From assembly GCA_963727045.1 (NCBI GenBank), contig CAVSES010000001.1:2142524-2206523 (forward strand): DNA of 64,000 bases, in the 5' to 3' direction. This DNA comes from Bog-1198 sp963727045 (lineage in GTDB: Bacteria; Pseudomonadota; Gammaproteobacteria; Steroidobacterales; Steroidobacteraceae). This document shows, piece after piece, positions 26,784 to 35,145 of the stretch; position 1 is the stretch's first letter, and each line of letters opens with the position of its first letter. The position numbers were made by a program, and so were the translations under genes. Under the pieces are notes generated by a model. The model made no database searches. It was not told where the DNA came from and saw nothing but the letters and a program-made list of their open reading frames with translations.

Positions 26784-27932
26784 CTACTGACCCGTCTTGA
26801 ATTTTTGCCAGACGCGGGTGATGGCGCGCGTTTGATCGGCCGAATCGGCCAATTGCACCGCGAGCTTTTCCCGTTGTGCGACGGGGGGATAGATTCCGGG
26901 ATCATTGAGCACGGACGGGTCGACGAGCGACTGCGCCTGGGCATCGGCGTTGGCGTAGCGCTTGAAATTGGAAATCTCGGCGATGACTTTCGGCGTCATG
27001 ATGTAGTTGAGAAAGGCGTAGGCGCTCTCGGGGTTCGGCGCGTCCTTCGGAATCGCCAGCATGTCGAACCACAGAATCGAACCTTCCTTGGGCACGACGT
27101 ACTTGATCTCGATGCCCTTTCCCGCCTCGCGGGCTCGATCGCGCGCCTGCATCACGTCCCCGTTGTAGCCGACCGCCACGCATATGTCGCCGTTGGCGAG
27201 CGCCTCGATGTACTCGGAGGAATTGATATTGCGGATGTAGGGTCTGATCTTCGTGAGCACCGCTTCCGCCTGCACCAGATCCTCCGGACTTTGCGAATTC
27301 GGATCCTTGCCCAGATAGCTCAAGACCCCCCGGATCATCTCGGCCGGCGAGTCGAGCACGCTGATTCCGCACTTCGCGATCTTCGAGGCCACGGCGGGAT
27401 CGAACACCAGGCGCCAGCTGTCGAGCGGCGCCTTGGGCAGGAGAGCCTTGACCAGCTTTTCGTTGTAGCCGATTCCGTTGGTTCCCCACATGTAGATCAC
27501 GCCGTGCGCGTTGCCCGGATCATGCAGGGCCACCTTCGACATGAGCAGCCCGTCCATGTACCTCAAATTCGGCAATTTCGACTTGTCGAGCGGCAGGTAG
27601 ACGCCGGCTCTGATCTGTCTCTCGAAGTAAGAGGCCGTGGGTACGACGACGTCGAAGCCGCTGCTGCCCGCGAGCAGCTTCGTCTCCAGCGTCTCGTTGG
27701 TGTCGAAATAGGCGACGTGCACCTTGATGCCGGTCTGCTTCTCGAAATCCGAGAGGGTGTTCGCCGCCAGGTAATCCGACCATATGTAGAGGTTCAACAC
27801 CTTGGGCGCGGCGGCAGCACCGGGCGCGGGGCCGGATGCGGCCCCGGATTGCGCCTTTCGGTCGCCGCAAGCACTCAAGGCCAGCGCGCATCCAAGCGCG
27901 AAAATCGCCATCCGACGAACGCTGAATATCAC
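26784..27932 (-). CDS. potF: putrescine-binding lipoprotein of an ABC importer
   Basis: Solute-binding protein of 382 residues in the PotD/PotF family. The N-terminal signal ends in the lipobox LALSAC, so Cys22 should be lipidated, unlike the free periplasmic PotF of E. coli. The mature part has LNLYIWSDYLAANTLSDFEK, then GFDVVVPTASYFERQIRAGV and NGIGYNEK typical of the family, and WFDMLAIPKDAPN near the C-terminus. The start is GTG with AGGGGA upstream. It is first of the potFGHI genes and 65 bases downstream of puuA. Specificity for putrescine over spermidine is inferred from the Puu neighbours. Confidence 0.92.
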   Translation of the reverse strand: MIFSVRRMAIFALGCALALSACGDRKAQSGAASGPAPGAAAAPKVLNLYIWSDYLAANTLSDFEKQTGIKVHVAYFDTNETLETKLLAGSSGFDVVVPTASYFERQIRAGVYLPLDKSKLPNLRYMDGLLMSKVALHDPGNAHGVIYMWGTNGIGYNEKLVKALLPKAPLDSWRLVFDPAVASKIAKCGISVLDSPAEMIRGVLSYLGKDPNSQSPEDLVQAEAVLTKIRPYIRNINSSEYIEALANGDICVAVGYNGDVMQARDRAREAGKGIEIKYVVPKEGSILWFDMLAIPKDAPNPESAYAFLNYIMTPKVIAEISNFKRYANADAQAQSLVDPSVLNDPGIYPPVAQREKLAVQLADSADQTRAITRVWQKFKTGQ

Positions 27933-27997
27933 ACGGTTCCCCTTTTTTTGCGCGGCTGCGGCTGTCTGCTAGTTATATCGCAGCGACACGGCGGGCG

Positions 27998-29335
27998 CTA
28001 CACGTTCAGGAGCAGGTGCTCGCGCTCCCACGAACTGATGACCTGCGCAAAGGTCTCGTACTCGGCGTCCTTGACCGCCGTATAGGCCAGCACGAAGCGA
28101 TCGCCGAACAAGTCGACCAAGGGCTTCGACTCGCGCAGCAGGCGCAGCGCCTCGGCCAGGGTGCGCGGCAGGGCGATGGCGAGGTCATAGGCGCTGCCGG
28201 CGATGGGTTCGGAAGGCTTCAGCGCCTCGACCATCCCGAGGTAGCCGCAGGCAAGGGACGCGGCGATGGCGAGATAAGGATTCGCGTCGGCGCCGCCCAC
28301 CCGGTTCTCGACGCGGCGCGCTTCGGGCCCGGACATGGGAACGCGCAGACCCGCGGTTCGATTGTCGTAGCCCCAATGCACGTTGATGGGTGCCGAGGAA
28401 TGGCGGCTGATGCGCCGATAGCTGTTCACGTTGGGCGCGAACAGGGACATCGCGCCCGGAAGATATTTCTGCAGGCCGGCGATGTGCCCGAAGAACAACG
28501 CCGTGGGCGAACCGTCGGGATTGCTGAATATGTTCTTGCGGGTCTTCGCATCGATGATGCTCTGATGCAGGTGCATGGCGCTGCCCGGTTCCTTGGCCAT
28601 CGGTTTCGCCATGAACGTCGCATACATCTTGTGGCGCATGGCCGCTTCGCGCGCGGTGCGCTTGAACAAGAAGGCCTGATCGGCGAGGCTCATCGGATAG
28701 CCGTGCAGCAGATTGATTTCCATCTGCGCCGCGCCCGCTTCGTGGATGAGGGTGTCGATTTCGATGTCCTGCGCCTCGCAAAACGAGTACATGTCGTCGA
28801 ATAGCGGATCGAATTCGTTGACCGCCGCGATGCTGTACGCCTGCCGGCCGATTTCCGGGCGGCCCGACCGGCCCACCGGCGGCTTCAGCGGATAGTCGGA
28901 ATCGACGTTCGGCTCGACCAGGAAGAACTCGAGTTCAGGGGCGACCACCGGTTCCCAGCCGTGCGCCTCGTATAATTCGAGAACCCGCCGCAGCACGTAG
29001 CGCGGCGCCATGGTGACCGGCCGGCCGTCGCCGTAGAAACAATCATGAATCACCTGCGCGGTCGGCTCTGCGGCCCAGGGCACCACGCGCACGGTCTTCG
29101 GGTCCGCCTTGAGCACGATGTCGATATCGGACGGATTCATGGCGCTCTGATCGTCCGGATAGTCGCCGGTCACCGTCTGCAGGAAAATGGCTTCGGGGAG
29201 GCGCATGCCTTCTTCCTCGGCGAATTTCTCGGCGGGCATGAGCTTGCCGCGCGCCACGCCGGCCATGTCCGGGATGATGGCCTCGACCTCCGAGATGCCG
29301 TGTTCTTTCAGGAATTGTTGAATCGTGCTCGCCAT
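27998..29335 (-). CDS. puuA: glutamine synthetase-family enzyme, probable gamma-glutamylputrescine synthetase
   Basis: Joins glutamate to putrescine with ATP in the Puu route. The 445 residues form a type I glutamine synthetase fold: N-terminal beta-grasp (IPDMAGVARGKLMPAEKF), the metal-binding glutamate in VAPELEFFLVEP, the ATP-site region SAMHLHQSIID, RLPR-like contacts in LRVPMSGPEARRVENRVGGA, and NPYLAIAASLACG. The shortened form and the position between puuD and potF indicate a polyamine role rather than nitrogen assimilation. It starts 3 bases after the puuD stop. Confidence 0.9.
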   Translation of the reverse strand: MASTIQQFLKEHGISEVEAIIPDMAGVARGKLMPAEKFAEEEGMRLPEAIFLQTVTGDYPDDQSAMNPSDIDIVLKADPKTVRVVPWAAEPTAQVIHDCFYGDGRPVTMAPRYVLRRVLELYEAHGWEPVVAPELEFFLVEPNVDSDYPLKPPVGRSGRPEIGRQAYSIAAVNEFDPLFDDMYSFCEAQDIEIDTLIHEAGAAQMEINLLHGYPMSLADQAFLFKRTAREAAMRHKMYATFMAKPMAKEPGSAMHLHQSIIDAKTRKNIFSNPDGSPTALFFGHIAGLQKYLPGAMSLFAPNVNSYRRISRHSSAPINVHWGYDNRTAGLRVPMSGPEARRVENRVGGADANPYLAIAASLACGYLGMVEALKPSEPIAGSAYDLAIALPRTLAEALRLLRESKPLVDLFGDRFVLAYTAVKDAEYETFAQVISSWEREHLLLNV

Positions 29336-29338
29336 AGC

Positions 29339-30091
29339 TCACCTTTCGACTTTGCGGGCGCGGCTCGCTTCGCCAAACGCGGCAAACAGCGCCCGGGAAA
29401 ACGGATTCTGCGCAAACTGCCATTCCGGATGCCATTGCACGCTCAGGGCGAAATTTGGCGCCCCGCTCACCCGGAACGCCTCGATGACTCCGTCCGGTGC
29501 GCGCGCCTCGACCGCCAAATCCTTGCCCAGCGTTTCAATTCCCTGCCAATGCAGGGAGTTGACCTGCAGGCGATCCTGTCCGGCGATTTTGCGCAAGACC
29601 CCTCCAGGCTCCAGGAGGACTTCGTGAGCGGGTCCGTATTGCACGTCGAGAGACGTGGTTTCATCCTCGCGGTGATCGAGGTATCCCGATACCTCGTGCA
29701 GCCGCTGATGCAACGTGCCGCCGAAGGCAACGTTCATTTCCTGAAATCCGCGGCATATGGCAAGCACCGGCAATCCGGCGGCGATGGCCTGCGGAATCAG
29801 CGGAAGCGTCGTAGCATCCCGATTTGGATCATGTAGCGTTCCCGGCTCGCTCGCCGGTCCTCCGTAGTGGTGTGGTTCGACATTCGATGCGCTCCCGGTG
29901 AGCAGCAACCCGTCGCAGGCATCCAACAAGGATGGCAAATCGATCTCGGACCCGAGAGCGGGTATGAGCACCGGCACCGCGTTCGCGCCCGAGGCGACGG
30001 CTTCGATGTACTTCTCGCCGGCCATGTGGAAGTAATGCTTCCCACACAGCCTGCGGTCGGCTGGAATTCCGATGAGCGGCATGCGAGACAT
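29339..30091 (-). CDS. puuD: gamma-glutamyl-gamma-aminobutyrate hydrolase family (class I glutamine amidotransferase fold)
   Basis: Releases GABA from gamma-glutamyl-GABA at the end of the Puu route. The catalytic cysteine is in LPVLAICRGFQEMNVAFGG and the histidine-glutamate pair in VQWHPEWQ; LLTGSASNVEPHHYGG is typical of the family. The frame is open further upstream, but the ATG giving MSRMPLIGIPADRR matches relatives. That ATG directly follows a 16-bp palindrome with no room for a ribosome site, so a leaderless transcript is possible. It is the first gene of the puuDA-potFGHI run. Confidence 0.92.
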   Translation of the reverse strand: MSRMPLIGIPADRRLCGKHYFHMAGEKYIEAVASGANAVPVLIPALGSEIDLPSLLDACDGLLLTGSASNVEPHHYGGPASEPGTLHDPNRDATTLPLIPQAIAAGLPVLAICRGFQEMNVAFGGTLHQRLHEVSGYLDHREDETTSLDVQYGPAHEVLLEPGGVLRKIAGQDRLQVNSLHWQGIETLGKDLAVEARAPDGVIEAFRVSGAPNFALSVQWHPEWQFAQNPFSRALFAAFGEASRARKVER

Positions 30092-30120
30092 GTTTAATAT
30101 ATTAAACGTCCAGATGGACG
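30092..30120 (-). promoter_or_regulatory. two adjacent palindromes in front of puuD, likely operator
   Basis: GTTTAATATATTAAAC (30092-30107) is a perfect 16-bp palindrome that ends at the puuD ATG. CGTCCA-GA-TGGACG (30107-30120) is a second one directly behind it. Read toward puuD, TAATAT lies 7 bases before the ATG, which would place the transcription start at the start codon. The first site differs from the one at puuR, so the same repressor is not proven. Confidence 0.55.
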
Positions 30121-30339
30121 ATTGGGCTTCCTTTACGGTCGTATTACACCACACCGACGGTGACCCGTCCTGTTCGGGGTGGCATATTTGGCTAAGATTT
30201 AGGCATTTCCATGACTTAGCCTCGCTTTGTGCACTGCCGCATCATTGCGCAATAGCGGGATGACCCGGTAGGCTCACAGGCGCCGAATCCTGTCAATAGC
30301 CATAAGATTTTAAACACCATCGACGAAAAGAGAGCCCTA

Positions 30340-31653
30340 TTGCGCCTGTCCGACCCGCCCGCCCACTCCTATTACACCGCCTCCGCCGCAAGCTCGGCGG
30401 CCTTGGCCTTGACCACGGGCGTGCGAATGCATCGAGAGCCGCTGCGAGGGGACCTTGAGGCTGATGTCGCAGTGCTCGGCGGCGGCATTGCCGGCTGCTC
30501 CGCCGCACTGCATCTGGCAAAGCGCGGCTACCGGGTGGCCCTGCTCGAAGCGCGTGCCGTCGGTTTCGGGGCCTCCGGGCGCAGCGGCGGTCAGACCATT
30601 TTCGGGCTCGCCGCAAGTCAATCCCGGCTTGCGGCCGAGGTCGGGCGAGATGACGCGCGGCGCTTGTTCGATCTTTCCATCGAGGCGCTGGGCCTCACGC
30701 AATCCCTGATCCGCGAGTACGGCATCGATTGCGACTACCGCGCGAATCACATCCATGCCGCGGTGAAACCGCGCCATTTGCAGGAACTCGAGGATTGGGT
30801 TCGCGAACTGCACGAGGATTGCGGCTACCCATCCGCTCGATTGGTGAATCGCGACGAACTGCAGGCACATGTGCGCAGCGACCGGTATCTGGGTGGGCTG
30901 CTCGACCCGCGCAGCGGACACTTGCATCCGCTCAAGTTCACGCAGGGAGTGGCGCGCGCCGCGGAATTGGAAGGCGCCAAGATTTTCGAAAATTCGCAGG
31001 TGCTGCGCTACGAGAGCGGTCCCGAAATTCTGGTCCACACCGGTCAGGGAACGGTGCGCTGCGCGCATCTCATCCTATGCGGAAACGCCTACATCGGCGC
31101 AGTCGCGCCCACCCTGGCCCGGCGGATCTTGGGCGTGGGCACATACATCATCGCCACCGAGCCCCTGGGCGAAGAGCGCGCGCAAGAGCTGCTGCCGAGC
31201 AACGCCGCGATCGCCGACATCAACTGGATTTTGGATTACTTCCGGCGCTCGGCCGATCACCGCCTGTTGTTCGGCGGGCGGGTCAGCTACAGCGCAGTGC
31301 AGCCCCCGCGTCTTGCCGAATCCATGCGCAGACGGATGCTGCGGATCTTCCCGACGCTCGCGGATGCCAAGGTGGCCTACGCCTGGGGCGGATACCTTGA
31401 CATCACCATGAGCCGCGCGCCCGATTTCGGACGCCTCGCCTCGAATGTCTTCTATATGCAGGGATTTTCCGGTCACGGCATGTCCCTGACGGGTCTCGCC
31501 GGCAAATTGGTGGCCGAAGCGGTGGCCGGTACGGCGGAGCGCTTCGATGTGTTCGCACGCATCCCGCATCGCGACTTTCCCGGCGGCCCGTTGTTCAGGC
31601 GCCCCTCGCTGGTCCTGGCGATGCTGTATTACCGGCTGCGCGATTTGATGTGA
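30340..31653 (+). CDS. puuB: gamma-glutamylputrescine oxidase-type FAD oxidoreductase
   Basis: DAO-family flavoenzyme of 437 residues that would oxidise gamma-glutamylputrescine to the aldehyde. FAD binding: VAVLGGGIAGCSAALHLAKRG and GFGASGRSGGQ. The family C-terminus is present in YYMQGFSGHGMSLTGLAGKL (31449-31510 region) and ends with PHRDFPGGPLFRRP and YYRLRDLM, closely like E. coli PuuB. The TTG start is chosen because the N-terminal SYYTASA also aligns with PuuB; purine-rich AAGAGAG lies upstream. It is divergent from puuD with about 250 bases between. Confidence 0.9.
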   Translation: MRLSDPPAHSYYTASAASSAALALTTGVRMHREPLRGDLEADVAVLGGGIAGCSAALHLAKRGYRVALLEARAVGFGASGRSGGQTIFGLAASQSRLAAEVGRDDARRLFDLSIEALGLTQSLIREYGIDCDYRANHIHAAVKPRHLQELEDWVRELHEDCGYPSARLVNRDELQAHVRSDRYLGGLLDPRSGHLHPLKFTQGVARAAELEGAKIFENSQVLRYESGPEILVHTGQGTVRCAHLILCGNAYIGAVAPTLARRILGVGTYIIATEPLGEERAQELLPSNAAIADINWILDYFRRSADHRLLFGGRVSYSAVQPPRLAESMRRRMLRIFPTLADAKVAYAWGGYLDITMSRAPDFGRLASNVFYMQGFSGHGMSLTGLAGKLVAEAVAGTAERFDVFARIPHRDFPGGPLFRRPSLVLAMLYYRLRDLM

Positions 31654-31680
31654 GCAGGCTGCGCGGGGCGGCGGCTTCGG

Positions 31681-32100
31681 TTATTTCAGACCAGGCTGTT
31701 CCTTTCCGAATCCGGCGACCAGCTTCTGGCCGGTATCGAGCAACGTCACCGAATTCAGGCCCCCGCCGTGGGATCCGTCGCGCAACGGGCTGAATGTCAC
31801 GCTCACACGATCGCCGGTTTTGATGGACTGGCGGGTCCAGCCCCCGCGCGTCAACACCCCCGGGCTCGTGGTCTCGATCGACCATTCCTGAGGGGCGCCA
31901 CCGCCCTGCGGCTGCACCAGAATCCAGATGACGCAGTGAGGGTTGGTCCATTGAAACGTCTTGACGGTCCCGTTGAGCGTCAAGGTCTTGGTCGGCTCGT
32001 ACATGGCGAAGGAATGGTGCGCCGATGCCGGCGCCGCGGCTCCCGCCATGGCGGCCGCCAAACCCATGACGCATGACGCCTTGAAAGTTGCACGCTTCAT
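31681..32100 (-). CDS. secreted DUF6152-family protein
   Basis: Small exported protein of 139 residues with signal peptide MKRATFKASCVMGLAAAMAG cut near APASAHH. The mature N-terminus HHSFAMYEPTKTLTLNGTVK followed by WTNPHCVIWI is typical of DUF6152. Function unknown; the conserved histidines at the mature N-terminus could bind metal. The ATG overlaps the stop of the preceding gene as ATGA, so the pair is translationally coupled. An upstream extension of the frame was rejected because it lacks a signal peptide. Confidence 0.8.
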   Translation of the reverse strand: MKRATFKASCVMGLAAAMAGAAAPASAHHSFAMYEPTKTLTLNGTVKTFQWTNPHCVIWILVQPQGGGAPQEWSIETTSPGVLTRGGWTRQSIKTGDRVSVTFSPLRDGSHGGGLNSVTLLDTGQKLVAGFGKEQPGLK

Positions 32101-32930
32101 TTCGAATCCGACCCCACTGGAACTCCATTGTGAAATTTGACGGGAGCAAAGATCGAATTGCCGTCCTTGTCGACGGCCTCGGTGAATGAACCCTGCGCAC
32201 ACACGCCTTCGGCGATGTCGTACTTCTGCGCCCGCTGCCGGTAGTACTTGCGCGTGGTGCGCCACGTCGCCGACAACACCTTGTTGGCGGTGATCTGCAA
32301 GTCGTCGGCCAAAGTGTCGGGACCCTGCAAATGCAGACGCTCGACGATGTGCATGTCGCCGTTGTTGGGGACGCCCACCGCTTCATTGACCGCGAGGTAT
32401 GCCTGCGGCAGGAGCGCCACGGTGTCGACCACGAGAGTATCGTTCTCCCAATGCCCGATGGAATGGCCGTGGAAGCTCGGATCGGGATCGGCCGGGTGCG
32501 GCCGGCCGTCCGTGTAGATGCGCCGCAGCCGGTTGCCGTCGCCCTCGCCCAGAATCGTCACGCGGCCGGGGGTGAACAGAATCTCGAATGCGTTGTGGGT
32601 GATCAGCATCCAGCTCGGCATCCCGGTCGGGAAGCAGTGATCGATGATGGGGAAGGGGCGTCCGGCGTTCTCCTCCGCATACATGTGCTCGATTTGCTTT
32701 GCGATCTTCGGGTTCCAGGGCGGACGGTTGGACTTTTCCTGCGCGACCTGATCGCTGATGACCGGCGTCCACACGCCGCTCCAATCCGGCAGCTTGGCGA
32801 GCGCCGCCCAAGCTTGCGGGGTCGGCGGAGGATTGATCGGATCCTTCTCCTCGGCAACGGCGGGCGCCCACGCGAGTGGGCAGCACACGATGGCCGCCAT
32901 CAATGCGGTGCGAGTGATACAAATCTGCAT
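32097..32930 (-). CDS. secreted hypothetical protein coupled to DUF6152
   Basis: Exported protein of 277 residues with signal peptide MQICITRTALMAAIVCCPLA cut near AVAEE. The mature part has PDWSGVWTP, RPPWNPKIAKQIEHM, DHCFPTGMPSWM, IYTDGRPHPADPDPSFHGHS and IGHWENDTLVVDTVAL. Proteins of this pattern commonly accompany DUF6152 genes, but I know no assigned function. The stop overlaps the DUF6152 start. An earlier start in the frame is antisense-like and was not chosen. Confidence 0.75.
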   Translation of the reverse strand: MQICITRTALMAAIVCCPLAWAPAVAEEKDPINPPPTPQAWAALAKLPDWSGVWTPVISDQVAQEKSNRPPWNPKIAKQIEHMYAEENAGRPFPIIDHCFPTGMPSWMLITHNAFEILFTPGRVTILGEGDGNRLRRIYTDGRPHPADPDPSFHGHSIGHWENDTLVVDTVALLPQAYLAVNEAVGVPNNGDMHIVERLHLQGPDTLADDLQITANKVLSATWRTTRKYYRQRAQKYDIAEGVCAQGSFTEAVDKDGNSIFAPVKFHNGVPVGSDSK

Positions 32931-32985
32931 GGCTTCAAAGAGTACCGCAAGGCGATGCCGGGTTGCCAGGGATTTGATCGAGCCG

Positions 32986-35145
32986 TCATCTGAACCGGAC
33001 GACGAAGCAATGATGGATCCGCGCATGGCGTTCGAAATCCCTGGGGATGGTGCGCGCGCTGATGTCCTCGACGGCGAAATCCGAGAGCGCCTGCGCATCG
33101 AGCCGAAAACGCGTGTAGTTGGTCGAGAACACCAGGCACCCCTGCGGCCGAAGCAGTTTCATCGAGCGGCGGATCATGCCGACGTGATCCCGCTGCACAT
33201 CCAGCACGCCTTCCATTCGTTTGGAATTGGAAAAGGTCGGCGGGTCCACGAAGATCAGGTCGAACCGCGGGCCCTGCGCTTCCTGCGCTTCGAGCCATTC
33301 CAGGCAATCGGCGCGATGGAATTCATGCTCGAGGCCGCGGAAGCCGTTCAACAGCAGGTTTTCGTGGGCCCAGTCGAGATAGGTGTTCGACAGGTCGATG
33401 CTGGTCGTACTGCGCGCTCCGCCGGCGGCTGCGTACACGGTGGCGCTGCCCGTATAGCAAAACAAGTTCAAGAAATCGGCGCCCTTCGCCCGTTCGCGCA
33501 GCAGGGACCTTACGAGGCGATGGTCGAGAAACAATCCGGTGTCCAGATAGTCGCGGAAATTGACCCAGAACTTGAGACCGCCCTCCTGCACCGCGTACCG
33601 TTCGGCCCGGGAATCGCGCTTCTCGTACTGCTCGGCGCCCTTCTGGGGCTTGCGCACGCGCGAATGCACCTGCGACACGGGCACCTGCAGGACCTCGGGA
33701 AGAACCGTCAGCACCTCCCGGCGTCGCTGCCGGGCGCTTTCCTGATCGACGGTTTTTGGCGGAGCATATTCTTGAACATAGACGTGCCGCGGTTCACGGC
33801 CATAGAGGTCGATGGCGAACGCGTACTCCGGCATGTCTGCGTCGTACACGCGAAAGCAGTCGACGTGCTCGCGCTCGGCCCACGGATCGAGGCGCTGCAG
33901 GTTCTTGCGCAGCCGGTTCGCGAACATCTGTGCGCCGGGCCGGCTCGACCAGTCCGCTCTCACCTCCTCCGCAGGACGGGGCTCGCTCGCCTCGTTGAGT
34001 TCGAAACGCAGCAGGCGGCATTCGATGGTGCCGTTGAAAAAGCGGTGCGTGCGCTTGGCATAGAGCCCCATGTTTCTGGCGAGCGGCGGATTGCCCGTGA
34101 GAATCGCGGCCTGCCAGCCGCGGAAGCGCTCGCGCAGCGTCGACCCGAGTTCCGAATACAGCGCCGGAAGCCCGGATTCCGCACCGATGCGTTCGCCGTA
34201 AGGCGGGTTGGTCACGATCAGGCCGCACCTGCCCCTGGGAGCCACGATCTCGGCCAAAGAGCGCCTCTCCACATGCAGCCACTCGGCGACGTGGGCGCGC
34301 TCCCCATTGGCAATCGCCATGCGCACGGCGTCGGCATCGACGTCGGATCCTAAAATGCAGCGTCGCACCTCCCGGGCGCTGCGCCTGCGCTCTGCCTCCC
34401 CGCGCAAGCGCTCCCAGAGTTGCGCATCGTGGCCGCGCCAGCCCGTGAAGCCGAAATAGTGGCGATCGGCCGCCGGGGCGGCGTCCGCCGCGATCAGCGC
34501 CCCCTCGATGAGAAAAGTGCCCGAACCGCACATGGGATCGAGCAGAAGACCGCCTCGCTCGGCGATCTCTGGCCATCCCGCGCGCAACAGCACGGCCGCG
34601 GCGACGTTTTCTTTGAGGGGCGCCCGGCCACCCTCGAGGCGGTAACCGCGCCGATGCAGGCTTTCGCCCGAGAAGTCGACCGACAGCAGCGCCGTGGGGC
34701 CTTCGACGTGCAGATGCAGCAGCACATCGGGACGCTCCGGTCTGATGTTCGGCCGCTCTCCGGTGGAGTCGCGCAGATTGTCGCAGACGGCGTCCTTCAA
34801 GAGCTGGGAGCCGTAGATCGTGTGCCTGATGGATGCGTTGCCGCCGCTGCAGTCGCAGGCGAGCGTAGCGCCCGGCGCGAGATGTTCCCGCCAGTCGATT
34901 CGCTTGACGGACTCGTACACGCTGTTCGAACTGGCGGCGTCGATCGATCCCAAGGAGAGCAGCACGCGCGTTGCGGTTCGCGACCAGAGGCACGCGCGAT
35001 AACCCACCTCGAGCGTGCCCTGGAACTTCACGTCATGGCTGCGCTCGCGGACATCGTGGGCGCCGAATTGCGAGAGTTCCTCCGCCAGCACCGAGGCGGC
35101 GCCGACCGGAGCCGTCGCGATCCAATAGCGCACGTTGTCGTTCAC
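32986..35145 (-). CDS. rlmL: bifunctional 23S rRNA m2G2445/m7G2069 methyltransferase
   Basis: RlmKL of 719 residues, close to E. coli RlmL (702). Order: THUMP domain (about 45-155), first methyltransferase with LLLDPMCGSGTFLIEGAL and catalytic NPPYGERIG, which makes m2G2445, then the second methyltransferase with FLNLFCYTGSATVYAAAGGA and DPPTFSNSKRM, which makes m7G2069. The GTG giving (M)NDNVRYWIATAPVG is chosen because the longer frame covers the end of the next gene; it overlaps that gene's stop as GTGA. Confidence 0.95.
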   Translation of the reverse strand: MNDNVRYWIATAPVGAASVLAEELSQFGAHDVRERSHDVKFQGTLEVGYRACLWSRTATRVLLSLGSIDAASSNSVYESVKRIDWREHLAPGATLACDCSGGNASIRHTIYGSQLLKDAVCDNLRDSTGERPNIRPERPDVLLHLHVEGPTALLSVDFSGESLHRRGYRLEGGRAPLKENVAAAVLLRAGWPEIAERGGLLLDPMCGSGTFLIEGALIAADAAPAADRHYFGFTGWRGHDAQLWERLRGEAERRRSAREVRRCILGSDVDADAVRMAIANGERAHVAEWLHVERRSLAEIVAPRGRCGLIVTNPPYGERIGAESGLPALYSELGSTLRERFRGWQAAILTGNPPLARNMGLYAKRTHRFFNGTIECRLLRFELNEASEPRPAEEVRADWSSRPGAQMFANRLRKNLQRLDPWAEREHVDCFRVYDADMPEYAFAIDLYGREPRHVYVQEYAPPKTVDQESARQRRREVLTVLPEVLQVPVSQVHSRVRKPQKGAEQYEKRDSRAERYAVQEGGLKFWVNFRDYLDTGLFLDHRLVRSLLRERAKGADFLNLFCYTGSATVYAAAGGARSTTSIDLSNTYLDWAHENLLLNGFRGLEHEFHRADCLEWLEAQEAQGPRFDLIFVDPPTFSNSKRMEGVLDVQRDHVGMIRRSMKLLRPQGCLVFSTNYTRFRLDAQALSDFAVEDISARTIPRDFERHARIHHCFVVRFR

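Noticed and set aside
25716..28085. Plus-strand open frame of 789 codons
   Set aside because: It is the antisense of potG, potF and part of puuA; composition is that of a GC-rich shadow frame.
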